A DNA stretch of 64,000 bases. It comes from Corynebacterium sp. MSK297 (GTDB taxonomy: Bacteria > Actinomycetota > Actinomycetes > Mycobacteriales > Mycobacteriaceae). Every line of letters starts with the position of its first letter. The first letter of the stretch is position 1. The position numbers and the translations under genes were made by a program. The stretch covers positions 303,970 through 367,969 of the forward strand of contig NZ_JASPGD010000002.1 in NCBI RefSeq assembly GCF_030232885.1, in the 5' to 3' direction. The notes beneath the pieces are model-generated. The model was not told where the DNA came from, made no database searches, and saw nothing but the letters and a program-made list of their open reading frames with translations. Positions 1-8,702 of this stretch are shown here, in pieces.

Positions 1-2037
1 ACAGCTGGTGCCGGAACAACCGCCAGGTTGGGCCGTTCGGGAGCCGGTGAAGTCGAGCAGGAAACTGCTGATACGCAGGTTATTGAATTTTCTTGCTGGG
101 CTGATATTGACCAGCCGCTGGCATCAGAACACGATCCGGTTGCTAATCCCGCGGGCGAATCGGAATCAACCGAAGCCGTGGAACCACAGGGCGAACTGGA
201 GCCTGCCCATACGGTAGCGCCAGCAGGTACGGTTTCACGTGCCGACGCCCGTGAGCCCGCGGGTACCACCATGGACGCTGTGGTCAAGGCAGCTGTGGCC
301 ACGGCGCGTACCCGTGGCCAGGAAGCCCACCAGATTTGGTTACCGCCGCTGCCGAAATCCATTGAGCTGGCCAGTGTCGCAGAACGCAGCAGTCATCTCA
401 CTGTGGGCATCGGAATTATCGACCAGCCGTATCACCAGCGCCAAGACTTGCTGGAGGTTGATTTCTCAGCTCACGGCGGCCACGTCGCATTGTGCGGTGG
501 CCCGCAAATGGGTAAGTCAACCGCTCTGCGCACGATGGTGGCATCATTAGCTGCGACCCATTCCACCGCAGAAGCACGTTTTTATGTTATTGACCTTGGT
601 GGTGGCCAGCTGGAAACCCTCGCACGGCTGCCGCACGTGGCCGGGGTTGCTGGGCGTCATCAGCCAGAGCGCATCCGCCGCATCGTGGATGAAGTCTCTG
701 GTCTGCTCAGTGATAACACTCGAGCCCACAGCACAGCGAAAACCCAGCAGCAGACTTTCCTGGTTGTGGACGGGTGGCACAATATCGGCACTTCTACCGC
801 GGAGTTCGACGACCTCGCTGAACCAATCACGCAGATTGCCGCTGATGGTCCGAGCGCTGGTATTCACCTGCTGGTCGCGACCCCGCGGTGGAATACACTG
901 CGACCAGCGATCCGCGATCTCATTGGCACGCGTCTGGAGCTGAAACTTGCAGAATCCATGGATTCGCTGTGCGACCGCAAAATGCAGGACAAGCTGCCCG
1001 CACTACCGGGCCGAGGCCTCAGCGTCGACAAGAAATACTTGCTCATTGCGCAAAGCTCGAACCAAGACCTGGCACATATCGCCGCAGTCAGTGCGGATCG
1101 TGGCGACGAACCGGTTGCTGCCCTGCGCGTGCTGCCGGAGAAGATCGAGCGCACAGAACTAACAGCCGCTGGCACTCTTGCCGACGCCTCGCCCTCAGGT
1201 ACTGCTGCAGTGCCGGGTTTGCCGGTTGCGGTGGGTGGGCCACGGCTGTCCGCGCTGGCCTGGGATCCGTCGACAAGCGATCACTTCTTGTGTGTGGCCG
1301 CGCGCGGAATGGGTAAAACCACCACGCTGCGCACCGTCATGGCTGGCATTAGTGATTTAGGCCGGGAGGACGCGCGGATGGTCGTGATCGATCACCGGCG
1401 CGCACACCTGGGCGCGGTCCCGCAAGACATGGTGGCGGCGTATTCGCATTCTGCCCCGCAGACAGAAAAGGTCCTGGCCGATGCCGTGACGACGTTGCGC
1501 CAGCGCCTGCCATCGGAAGAAATCTCGCCGGAACAACTCGCCCGCCGCGACTGGTGGGATGGCCCAGAGATTTACCTGGTCATCGATGATTATGACTTGG
1601 TCGCCGATAATGTGCTGCACCCGCTGATCGAGTTGATTCCACACGCACGCGATATCGGAATGCACCTGGTGATTGCGCGGAAAGCAGGTGGGTTTAATCG
1701 TGCTGCCTTCGGGCCTGTACTGAGCGCGATCCGTGATTCGCAACCATGCGTCGTGGTACTGGGCGCCGACAAAGACGATGGCCCTTTCTTCGGTATCAAG
1801 CCCGCGCCGCACCCGTCGGGTGGACCACACCCAGGACGCGGTATTTGGCATGACGACGGTTCGACAATTGGTACCTGTCAGGTTGCTGTTCCCGGTGCAA
1901 ATTCTTCTGCAGACGGGCCTTGTCCAGATGGAACCAGCCCAGATGGATCCGGCACAGAAGAGCCCCCTACAGACGCACCCAGCACAGAGGGCCCGACGGC
2001 GAAGGAGCCCGACGCTGATTCGGAGGCAGAACCATGA
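1..2037 (+). CDS. eccC: EccC, type VII secretion ATPase (ESX-4 type), C-terminal part
   Basis: The frame is open from the first base, so the 5' end lies outside the window. EccC is the membrane-anchored FtsK/SpoIIIE-like motor of type VII secretion, which binds WXG100 substrates and drives export. Two ATPase domains are visible. The first has Walker A GGPQMGKST (about nt 496) and a Walker B-like LVVDG. The second has ARGMGKTTT (about nt 1300) and LVIDDYD. The usual N-terminal membrane helices and first ATPase domain would be upstream. The last 60 or so residues are Pro/Ser/Asp-rich. It overlaps the next gene by 4 bp (ATGA). The neighbours match the M. tuberculosis ESX-4 order. The initiation site cannot be seen. 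Confidence 0.93.
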   Translation, partial: TAGAGTTARLGRSGAGEVEQETADTQVIEFSCWADIDQPLASEHDPVANPAGESESTEAVEPQGELEPAHTVAPAGTVSRADAREPAGTTMDAVVKAAVATARTRGQEAHQIWLPPLPKSIELASVAERSSHLTVGIGIIDQPYHQRQDLLEVDFSAHGGHVALCGGPQMGKSTALRTMVASLAATHSTAEARFYVIDLGGGQLETLARLPHVAGVAGRHQPERIRRIVDEVSGLLSDNTRAHSTAKTQQQTFLVVDGWHNIGTSTAEFDDLAEPITQIAADGPSAGIHLLVATPRWNTLRPAIRDLIGTRLELKLAESMDSLCDRKMQDKLPALPGRGLSVDKKYLLIAQSSNQDLAHIAAVSADRGDEPVAALRVLPEKIERTELTAAGTLADASPSGTAAVPGLPVAVGGPRLSALAWDPSTSDHFLCVAARGMGKTTTLRTVMAGISDLGREDARMVVIDHRRAHLGAVPQDMVAAYSHSAPQTEKVLADAVTTLRQRLPSEEISPEQLARRDWWDGPEIYLVIDDYDLVADNVLHPLIELIPHARDIGMHLVIARKAGGFNRAAFGPVLSAIRDSQPCVVVLGADKDDGPFFGIKPAPHPSGGPHPGRGIWHDDGSTIGTCQVAVPGANSSADGPCPDGTSPDGSGTEEPPTDAPSTEGPTAKEPDADSEAEP

Positions 2038-3305
2038 TCCGGGCAGACTACGAACCTGAAAAACGGTGGCTGAATTCTGGTACGCGGTACTCTGATGCGC
2101 AGGTTTCGGTGTATTTCTATGACGATGCCACGGTCTTCGGTATCCCTGGCACCGAGGAAACAATCGTGCGCTATGACTTGCCTGCGCGCGGAATCACCGA
2201 GGGCTGGACGGTATCTGCGGTGGTAGATCAAACCGAGGCGATGGCCGAGGAAAACTGGCCAGATATCGGTGTGGCGATTTTTGCGGACGATGCCGACGTC
2301 TACGACGATTTTGCTCGTGTGCTCACCCAACACGGAGCACGTGTTTTCGCAGTTGATCTTTATGAATCAACAGAGGGGGCTGCACGTACAGATGCAGAAT
2401 GTGAAACAGAATCTGCAGATCCGGATACAGGACCACTAGCTGCAGTCCCGACAACAAAGGGAGGTGCGCACGCTGCCGCGACGCGCCGCGGAGACGATGC
2501 TTTTGCTGCTGCCCGCGCCGGGGTCAACCAGCGTGCTGCAGAAAAACAGTCCGTGGGGTCGAATTTTGTGCAGCTGGTTGCGCGGAAACCGAAACGTCGT
2601 CGGCATGCCAAAGCTGGGTGGCGGCCACGTCCGTTTCAGATTCTGGTGGCCGCAGGCATTGTGGTGACTGGTCTGTCCGGCTGGTGGGTTGTGGACCGTT
2701 ATAGCGGTGCCGATGAGGGCGGTGATGTCGGTAATGCAGGTGATGTTGATGCGGCGATTACTGCCGATGCTGCCGGTGATGGTTCTGATGGTGATGGTTC
2801 TGATGGCGATAACCGTGATAGCGCTGCAGATAAATCCAATGAGAAACCTGAGGATGCAGCAGTGCGCGGTGCCACTGCAGAAATCCCACAAATGGTGCAC
2901 GAACATTCTGGGTTACGCCTGGTCACACCGCGTAGTTTCGTGATTGGGGATAGTGCGCAGCCCGGGGTGTTTGCTGCGACGGGGGAGGACCCGAATCTAC
3001 GTATTTATGTCACTACTGATCAGTTGCATGACGACGCCGCAGCCCAGATCGATCATGACGCGGTACTGACTGACATTATGCAGACGGTGAAAAGCAGTCC
3101 GGACTTGCAAGAAGGCCGGCGTGAGCAGGAACCACGTGAACAAGTGCGTTATGTGGAAAACCCGGGTGATGGATCGCGTATTGCTTGGACTAGTTGGGTA
3201 GAAGGAAACCAGCAACTAACCGTCGGGTGCCACAGTAGGCGTGCAGCAACAGAACAGCAGAAGCAGGCATGCGAGCTGGTCGTTGGCAGTTTGGAGCGAA
3301 TGTAA
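2034..3305 (+). CDS. Type VII secretion-associated protein, Rv3446c family
   Basis: Encodes 423 residues and is coupled to eccC by an ATGA overlap. Residues 1 to about 195 look soluble. One membrane helix lies near residues 200-220 (ILVAAGIVVTGLSGWWVV). It is followed by an Asp/Gly/Ala-rich linker and a C-terminal domain of about 140 residues starting near EIPQMVHEHSGLRLVTP, which resembles the conserved C-terminal domain of Rv3446c. In M. tuberculosis that gene sits between eccC4 and esxU, exactly as here. The role is unknown. It is probably a membrane accessory factor of the ESX-4 apparatus with its C-terminal domain outside the membrane. The linker contains several near-identical GDGSDGDGSDGD units. 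Confidence 0.82.
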   Translation: MIRADYEPEKRWLNSGTRYSDAQVSVYFYDDATVFGIPGTEETIVRYDLPARGITEGWTVSAVVDQTEAMAEENWPDIGVAIFADDADVYDDFARVLTQHGARVFAVDLYESTEGAARTDAECETESADPDTGPLAAVPTTKGGAHAAATRRGDDAFAAARAGVNQRAAEKQSVGSNFVQLVARKPKRRRHAKAGWRPRPFQILVAAGIVVTGLSGWWVVDRYSGADEGGDVGNAGDVDAAITADAAGDGSDGDGSDGDNRDSAADKSNEKPEDAAVRGATAEIPQMVHEHSGLRLVTPRSFVIGDSAQPGVFAATGEDPNLRIYVTTDQLHDDAAAQIDHDAVLTDIMQTVKSSPDLQEGRREQEPREQVRYVENPGDGSRIAWTSWVEGNQQLTVGCHSRRAATEQQKQACELVVGSLERM

Positions 3306-3450
3306 AAATTATTTGCGTGTATCGGGAACCGCAGTTGGTTATGCACAGTCCAATGACAATGAGAGCGATGAGATGACGACGGCACGGTGCCGGGATCTCT
3401 TATCGTTCGGGCACAACTGTTCAGTTTCTCAACCGGGGAGGGATTTTTCT

Positions 3451-3768
3451 ATGGCACAGCAATTTGCCACTGAAGCAGATGTCATGGTCGCCACCGCTGG
3501 CCGTGTCGATACCGTTAACAATGAGGTGCAGTCTGAGCTGACGCGTCTGCAAGGCACGGTTGATGGGGTCCGTGCTCATTGGCAGGGCGCGGCGCAGGTC
3601 TCGTTTGACAACCTGATGCAGCGTTATCAGCAATCCGCGAATGAGCTGCAGAATGCGCTGGCTTCTATCAGCGATAACATCCGCAGCAATGCGCATCATT
3701 TCGACGACATGGAAGCACAGAACGCACAGGCATTTAACAACGTCGGTGGTGGAGGCTTGGCTCTCTAA
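3451..3768 (+). CDS. esxU: WXG100 family protein, EsxU-like
   Basis: Encodes 105 residues of helix-turn-helix WXG100 type, with the signature HWQG at about residues 45-48 (a W-x-G turn). Such proteins form heterodimers and are exported by EccC-driven type VII secretion. The ATG at 3451 was chosen over an upstream in-frame start because GGGGAGGG lies 8 nt before it and the protein then has family length. Position, directly after the Rv3446c-like gene and before a second WXG100 gene, matches Rv3445c (esxU). The C-terminal Y/W export motif is not obvious. It ends in a Gly-rich tail. Confidence 0.85.
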   Translation: MAQQFATEADVMVATAGRVDTVNNEVQSELTRLQGTVDGVRAHWQGAAQVSFDNLMQRYQQSANELQNALASISDNIRSNAHHFDDMEAQNAQAFNNVGGGGLAL

Positions 3769-3807
3769 CGCCAACTTCTTACAGGCAACAGCGCTATTGC
3801 GTGAGTG

Positions 3808-3851
3808 CTACCGCGTGAGCACTACCGGGGGACTACTACCGCGTGAGCACT
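3808..3851 (+). repeat. 16-bp direct repeat between the two esx genes
   Basis: The sequence ctaccgcgtgagcact occurs at 3808-3823 and again at 3836-3851. A third degenerate gcgtgagtgcta precedes it. The repeats fill the 150-bp spacer between the two WXG100 genes. They belong to the set of short tandem duplications seen across the window and show no coding potential. Confidence 0.8.
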
Positions 3852-3918
3852 GTGTAAGAACTTTGTGAGTATTTAACAGCTCCGTGAGCAAGACGGACGA
3901 AGAGAAAGGTGAAACTCA

Positions 3919-4206
3919 ATGTCACAGATCAAATACCAATTCGGCGCCATCCAGGCTGCTGCGGCAGATATCAATTCCACCTCTGCCCGTATCAATGGGC
4001 AGCTCGATGACCTGAAAGCGCAGCTGCAGCCGATGGTCTCGACGTGGGAGGGCGAATCAAGCATCGCTTATCAGGAAGCACAGGCCCGTTGGGACCAGGC
4101 TGCCGCCGAACTTAACCAGGTTTTGGCCACTATTTCGCGCACGGTGACCTCAGGCAATGACGCCATGAGCGATGTCAACCGTGCCGCCGCGGCTTCCTGG
4201 AGCTAA
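3919..4206 (+). CDS. esxT: WXG100 family protein, EsxT-like
   Basis: Encodes 95 residues with the WXG motif as STWEGE near residue 43, flanked by two amphipathic helices. This is the expected partner of the upstream WXG100 protein in a secreted heterodimer. AAAGGTG lies 8 nt before the ATG. It ends AAAASWS and no YxxxD/E export motif is seen. The place just before rplM matches Rv3444c (esxT). A rho-independent terminator follows at 4242, so the secretion operon probably ends here and rplM starts a separate unit. Confidence 0.87.
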   Translation: MSQIKYQFGAIQAAAADINSTSARINGQLDDLKAQLQPMVSTWEGESSIAYQEAQARWDQAAAELNQVLATISRTVTSGNDAMSDVNRAAAASWS

Positions 4207-4241
4207 CGGATGGTCTGATTTCAACTCTCTTCTGCGTGGTG

Positions 4242-4272
4242 CACTCCCGTATTTGTTGCGGGAGTGTTTTTC
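4242..4272 (+). terminator. Rho-independent terminator after esxT
   Basis: An 8-bp perfect stem (cactcccg at 4242-4249 pairing with cgggagtg at 4259-4266) with a 9-nt loop is followed by TTTTTCT. It separates the ESX operon from the ribosomal protein operon. Confidence 0.85.
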
Positions 4273-4327
4273 TGTTCGGTTAGAGCTTGGATTCTAGGGG
4301 TCGTTGCAACGATGATGGTTGCACAAG

Positions 4328-4541
4328 TTGTTATAGCTGCGTGTTTCCAGTAAAGTTAGCTAGCTGTGTGCCCTGTTGGCTTCATCTGCGATGTTCCCGT
4401 GAAACACGAGTAGTGCTTTGACGCGAACATGCTGTGAGGCGGCAACACTACCTGCAGGTCTCCACCGGCCGCTGTGGGGTAGTGCTGAGGCATTCGATAG
4501 ATGTTGGCCGGCAGTCCAAGACAGACTTTCAAGGAGTCATT
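4328..4541 (+). promoter_or_regulatory. rplM-rpsI promoter and structured leader
   Basis: The 335-bp gap between esxT and rplM carries no gene. A sigma-A-like promoter fits TTGTTA (4328-4333), 17 bp, TAAAGT (4351-4356). That gives an untranslated leader of about 180 nt. In it, cactacc near 4447 can pair with ggtagtg near 4477 around an inner ccac/gtgg stem, and gtagtgct occurs twice. AGGAG stands just before the GTG start. A long structured leader before L13 suggests autogenous control, but this is inference. Confidence 0.5.
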
Positions 4542-4985
4542 GTGTCTACATTCCACCCAAAAAGTGGTGACATTACCCGCAAGTGGTATGTCATCGATGC
4601 CACCGACGTGGTGCTGGGTAAGCTTGCTTCCACCGTCGCGGACGTCTTGCGCGGTAAGCACAAGCCACAGTTCGCACCAAACGTTGATACCGGCGATCAT
4701 GTCATCATCGTCAATGCTGACAAGGTTCACATCTCCGCTAACAAGCGTGAGCGTGAGATGCGCTACCGTCACTCCGGCTACCCAGGTGGTCTGAAGACCA
4801 TGACCCTCGGTCAGTCCCTGGATAACCACCCGGAGCGCACCATCGAAGAAGCTATTCGTGGCATGATGCCGCACAACAAGCTTTCCGGTGAATCCATCAA
4901 GAAGCTCCACGTTTTCGCTGGTTCCGAGCACCCATACGGTGGCCAGAAGCCAGAAAAATTCGAATTTAAGCAGGTGGCACAGTAA
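4542..4985 (+). CDS. rplM: 50S ribosomal protein L13
   Basis: Encodes 147 residues. Typical L13 features are visible: [18 protein letters not shown] at the N-terminus, the [19 protein letters not shown] core and the GMMPHNKLS segment. L13 binds 23S rRNA early in large-subunit assembly. The GTG at 4542 was chosen over a start at 4434 because the protein then begins at the family position and AAGGAG precedes it. It overlaps rpsI by one base (TAATG), so the two are translationally coupled. Confidence 0.96.
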   Translation: MSTFHPKSGDITRKWYVIDATDVVLGKLASTVADVLRGKHKPQFAPNVDTGDHVIIVNADKVHISANKREREMRYRHSGYPGGLKTMTLGQSLDNHPERTIEEAIRGMMPHNKLSGESIKKLHVFAGSEHPYGGQKPEKFEFKQVAQ

Positions 4986-5524
4986 TGACTGATCAGAACT
5001 TTGAAGAAAACACCGTCGCTGACGCTTCCGATATCGCTGCCGCAACCGCAGCTACTGAGCAGTTCACCAACACCATTGGTGATTCCCTGGCTCCGGAGGC
5101 TTCCGATGAGGTAGAAACCGCTGCTCCAGAAATCCACGAGGGCCCAATCCAGACCGTCGGTCGTCGTAAGCGCGCCGTCGCTCGTGTTCGCCTGGTGGAA
5201 GGCTCCGGCCAGATTGTTGTCAACGGTCGTAGCTTCGAGGATTACTTCCCCTCCAAGCTGCACCAGCAGGACATCATGACCCCGCTGACCCTGCTCGAGC
5301 GCGAGAATCAGTTCGATATCAAGGTCACCCTTCACGGTGGTGGCCCAACCGGTCAGTCCGGTGCACTGCGTTTGGCTATTGCCCGCGCACTGAACGTCTA
5401 CAACCCTGCTGAGCGTGACCAGTTGAAGAAGGCTGGCCTGCTCACCCGTGACGCTCGTGCCGTTGAGCGTAAGAAGATTGGTCTGCACAAGGCACGTCGT
5501 GCCCCGCAGTACTCCAAGCGTTAA
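4985..5524 (+). CDS. rpsI: 30S ribosomal protein S9
   Basis: Encodes 179 residues. The S9 core begins near residue 58 ([13 protein letters not shown]) and ends with the canonical APQYSKR tail that reaches the ribosomal P site. The first 57 residues are an acidic Ala/Thr/Glu-rich extension absent from most bacteria but usual in actinobacteria. It is coupled to rplM by the TAATG overlap. In M. tuberculosis glmM follows directly. Here about 6 kb of accessory DNA intervenes. Confidence 0.96.
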   Translation: MTDQNFEENTVADASDIAAATAATEQFTNTIGDSLAPEASDEVETAAPEIHEGPIQTVGRRKRAVARVRLVEGSGQIVVNGRSFEDYFPSKLHQQDIMTPLTLLERENQFDIKVTLHGGGPTGQSGALRLAIARALNVYNPAERDQLKKAGLLTRDARAVERKKIGLHKARRAPQYSKR

Positions 5525-5601
5525 TTTTCTTTTCGCTTTTCTTCCTCGCTTTTCGCCCAGCGCACCCGGTGCCCGGTGGTGTGCCGGCCGCGAGAAACTG
5601 C

Positions 5602-5635
5602 AAGCCGCTGCTTCGATTTCGGAAGTGGCGGCTTT
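5602..5635 (+). terminator. Terminator after rpsI
   Basis: Aagccgc (5602-5608) pairs with gcggctt (5627-5633), with an internal 2x2 mismatch and four more pairs (cttc/gaag). A T-run follows. It lies about 80 bp past the rpsI stop. Confidence 0.65.
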
Positions 5636-5767
5636 TGTCATAGTATTCGGGGCTACGGAGAGTGGCGTATAGACAGTCGTGCAGTTTTCCGACCCTGAAC
5701 GATTAGAGTATCGGGCTGTACCATTTACTGCATGTGTAGCGGGGGAAATAACTACTAATTAAGTAGC

Positions 5768-7614
5768 TTATTCCGCGGTATTCGAGTCCAGTTCATTGTC
5801 ATCAGCAGCTGGTGCTGATTTTTCGCGCTGGTTGGCACAATTTTGTAACTTGCTGGCTTGCTCTTCACGCTGTGCTGCTTGCTCAGCGAGATATCCGTCA
5901 GTAGCGGCTTCGGTATACCACTCGTGGAGGTAGGTAGCTTCGCTATCAATGTTTGCACCTGCACCATGATCTTCTGGTACTGCGGAAGGGTCGAAAGCGA
6001 AATTGTCATTATGTGCTTGTAGGCCCTGGCGCACGGTTTGATTGATTGCGGCAGAGGCATAATTCCTACGAACAATTACGGGATCCGTCATCAAATCCTT
6101 CCCCATGCGATCATGATGCAAATGAGGATGAAGCCACCAGGGAGTGCACATGAGAACATAATCGAATGCAGACCAAATAGAGCATCTTGTCCGGCAATGA
6201 GAAACAGAGCTAGTGCGATAGATCCCAATGCTGCACCCCAAATGGCGGAAATGGAGGTAGAAGGTTTTGCCCTTCATGATTGGGACATGGATCCCATGAC
6301 GTTGGTGGCTGAGTTTGCTGCAGTATTGAAGAAAATCAGGATAGCGATAAGGACTAAGATATTAGTAATACCTGACAGTGGCAGGCTTTCCATCAAGTCA
6401 AACATGACGTTTTCACCGGAGCCTTCCATTGCAATCCCATTGCCGTCGTCGTTGAGATGCGCGTTAATTGCAGTCGCTCCAAAAATGAAGTCCCACAATA
6501 GGGACAGTGGGGTTGGCACCAACATGATGACGGTGACGTATTCACGGACGGTGCGGCCGCGCAAAATCTTGGCTACGAACATACTGACGAATGGAGACCA
6601 AGAAATCCACCATGCTCAGTAGAGCATCGTCCAGATAGTAACGAATTTTTTCGGTTTCATCCTGGGAAGGCGTCACGGAAATCATTGACGTGAATTTATT
6701 AATGAATTGCAAAATTGATCTTGGGACCAAGTCGAGGATGAACATGGTCGGCCCAGTGATGAGTACGAAGAAACCGAGTCCGACAACCAAGGTCATGTTG
6801 GCATTGGATAGGATGCGGATTCCGCGATTAAAACCCAACATAGCTGGATAATAAAGATGACTGTCAAGATAAAATTGTAGCAACGAGGAATCCGTTGTCT
6901 TCCAGGGCCTGCCGGTGATGATCGATGTGCCGGTTGTAATCTACAGTGCGCCGATTCCCAATGAAGTGTCGGTGCCGAATAGCGTGACCAACACCGCGAA
7001 AATGTCGATGATTTTGTCTTGCCATCGGCTATTCGCATCCGTGACCAATGGTTCGAAGAGCGAGGAAATGAGCGGTAACCGGCCTCATCGATAAGCAGCG
7101 TAGGCAAGCGAGCCTCCGACGACTGCGTAGACCATCCAGGGCATTGTAGCTTGGTGTAAAAGCACCTGGGTAAATGCAGGAGAATTGCATCTTCGCTTCC
7201 CGGTTCGACACCATTGAGGTAAGGCAGTGGGGTGAGAAAATAGGTCAACGGCTCCATTGGGCCATAGAAGACGAATCCGATGCTGAGGCCTGCTGCGAAA
7301 AGCATTGGGATCTATGACATCCGGGAGAAATCAGGTCAGAATCATCAGCGCCTAGTTGCATTCTGCCGGTAGGTCCAAGGGCGATGATGCGCAAGAATAC
7401 CGTGCAGGCAATTATGATGATGGTAAAAAGCCATCCAAAATTTGTTACTACCCAAGATCGTAGGTTACTGCCAGTAGCGGCTAGATTTTCCGCCGCGACG
7501 ACCGCTCAAATTAGAATCCTGAGTGTGGCGGCTAGGGCGGCCGTAAATACGGGTTTATTGGTTCTGAACTGTGCTCGAGTATCCTTTGAAAAACCACCCC
7601 GAACCCCAAACTAA
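5768..7614 (-). pseudogene. Decayed BCCT-family osmolyte transporter
   Basis: Fragments in several frames on the minus strand align in order with a betaine/choline/carnitine transporter. They are TNFGWLFTII and GRMQLGADDSD near 7400-7470, LFAAGLSIGFVFYGPMEPL near 7290, GFNRGIRILSNANMTLVVG near 6820, SPFVSMFVAKILRGRTVREY near 6590, FFNTAANSATNVMGSMS near 6300, and an acidic hydrophilic C-terminal tail ending at 5768. The summed length is about 610 codons, the usual BCCT size. At least four frame changes and several stops, including a TAG near 7515, break it, so no intact transporter can be made. Intact homologues import glycine betaine, ectoine or proline with sodium. The exact substrate cannot be told. 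Confidence 0.85.
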
Positions 7615-7649
7615 ATACCTCACACCAACCAACCACACCCCCTACAACG

Positions 7650-7747
7650 TCTCAGCCGCTGGCTGAGAGAATAATAACCTCTCAGCCCAATCTCCCTCCT
7701 ACACAAAGAGGATACCCAACAACACTCGGGAAACCTCTTTGTGTAGG
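7650..7747. other. Two hairpins between BCCT ruin and small membrane gene
   Basis: Tctcagcc/ggctgaga (7650-7657 and 7661-7668) makes an 8-bp stem with a 3-nt loop. A second, 14-bp perfect inverted repeat joins 7698-7711 and 7734-7747 (cctacacaaagagg and its complement) around a 22-nt loop. Neither has a clear T-run. They may end transcription of the two minus-strand genes to the right or be remnants of a mobile element. Confidence 0.55.
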
Positions 7748-7763
7748 GAGTATGCGCATGACT

Positions 7764-7904
7764 TTAGTTACGTTTGGTTTCCCTATGCTCGTCAACTAAT
7801 GTGCTCCTGTTTTTAACAGGTTTACTACGGAAGATAGCTCGTATCACATACGCAACCAGGATTATGGGAATCAAGGATGCTATCAAGCTCGCTATAGGGA
7901 TCAT
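7764..7904 (-). CDS. Small hydrophobic membrane protein (46 aa)
   Basis: A 46-codon frame starts at ATG 7904 with GGTGAAGGGTA upstream as ribosome-binding region. It encodes one strongly hydrophobic helix (IASLIASLIPIILVAYVI) followed by a basic tail rich in Lys and Arg. It starts 41 bp after the stop of the secreted-protein gene and runs the same way, so the two are probably co-transcribed. I do not recognise it. Topology (N-out helix, positive tail inside) follows from the charge pattern. An immunity or anchoring role for its neighbour is only a guess. Confidence 0.55.
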   Translation of the reverse strand: MIPIASLIASLIPIILVAYVIRAIFRSKPVKNRSTLVDEHRETKRN

Positions 7905-7945
7905 TACCCTTCACCTAATCCTTCCAATGATTTAGATCGATTAAT

Positions 7946-8467
7946 CTACTTCTTAATCGTGATGCACGCCTTATTAGACCATTCTCCGTCAACCTTAGAA
8001 CGCCCGCATACTTGTGACCGATCTTTAAGATCACGATTTATATCGAACCAGGCCCAGGAAGCACCGATGGAACACTCAGTCTTGGACGACTCAGTTTTGT
8101 GCTTGCCATTTGTTTCCACATATTCGGTCTCATGCTCGACTCCACAAATATTCTGCTTATAGTCGATTCCTCGCGTGTAAGAAACAGCGATCTTATCCAC
8201 AAAGGTGGAGTGTCCATGTACCTCTAAGTTGGTGAATGCCCCACCGCCGCCAGGAGCAAGAGCATTGTTAGTAGCAAAGTACGGCTGTAGCCCCAGGCTA
8301 GAACCCGACTTCGAAGAAGAGCTAGGGAATGTAACTTTAGCGGTCTTCGTCCATTCTTTTTCCCCAGTAGGAGAACTTGCTATATCTGTCTCACTAGCAT
8401 TAGCAACACCGCTATGCACAACGGTCAGAGCCAATAGCGTTGAGATAGTCAGCCGCCGAGCCTTCAT
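7946..8467 (-). CDS. Secreted protein of unknown function (173 aa)
   Basis: Starts at ATG 8467 with GGGGGAAAC 4 nt upstream. A longer frame to 8602 lacks a good start. A classical signal peptide is visible (basic MKARR, hydrophobic ISTLLALTVVHSG, cleavage near ANASE). The mature part of about 148 residues has four cysteines in its second half (near QNICG, TECSI, QVCGR and KACIT), suited to two disulfides. It also has a Ser-rich stretch and a Gly run APGGGGAF. I do not recognise the family. Its place in an accessory region next to an IS, with a tiny membrane-protein gene downstream, suggests an acquired exported module. Confidence 0.7.
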   Translation of the reverse strand: MKARRLTISTLLALTVVHSGVANASETDIASSPTGEKEWTKTAKVTFPSSSSKSGSSLGLQPYFATNNALAPGGGGAFTNLEVHGHSTFVDKIAVSYTRGIDYKQNICGVEHETEYVETNGKHKTESSKTECSIGASWAWFDINRDLKDRSQVCGRSKVDGEWSNKACITIKK

Positions 8468-8702
8468 TTGTGTTTCCCCCACTTTTCTTATAAAGCTATT
8501 AACTAATACGTAGATTATCTTACGGTGACGCACCTTGCAATAGATTGAAGCAAGTAACCCGGATGAAGCGACGGGGTAATAGACAAAAGGGGATGTGTAC
8601 ATTTTTGTCTGTTAACCGCTGTGATTGAATAAGGACCTGACCCCTGTTTGGTGGACACCTGATACCCAGCTCAGTCGGGTTGGGAAGAGAGGTAATCTAC
8701 CA

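Noticed and set aside
1357..2163. Long minus-strand frame opposite eccC
   Set aside because: It is the antisense of well-supported coding sequence, with no start signal or recognisable domain.
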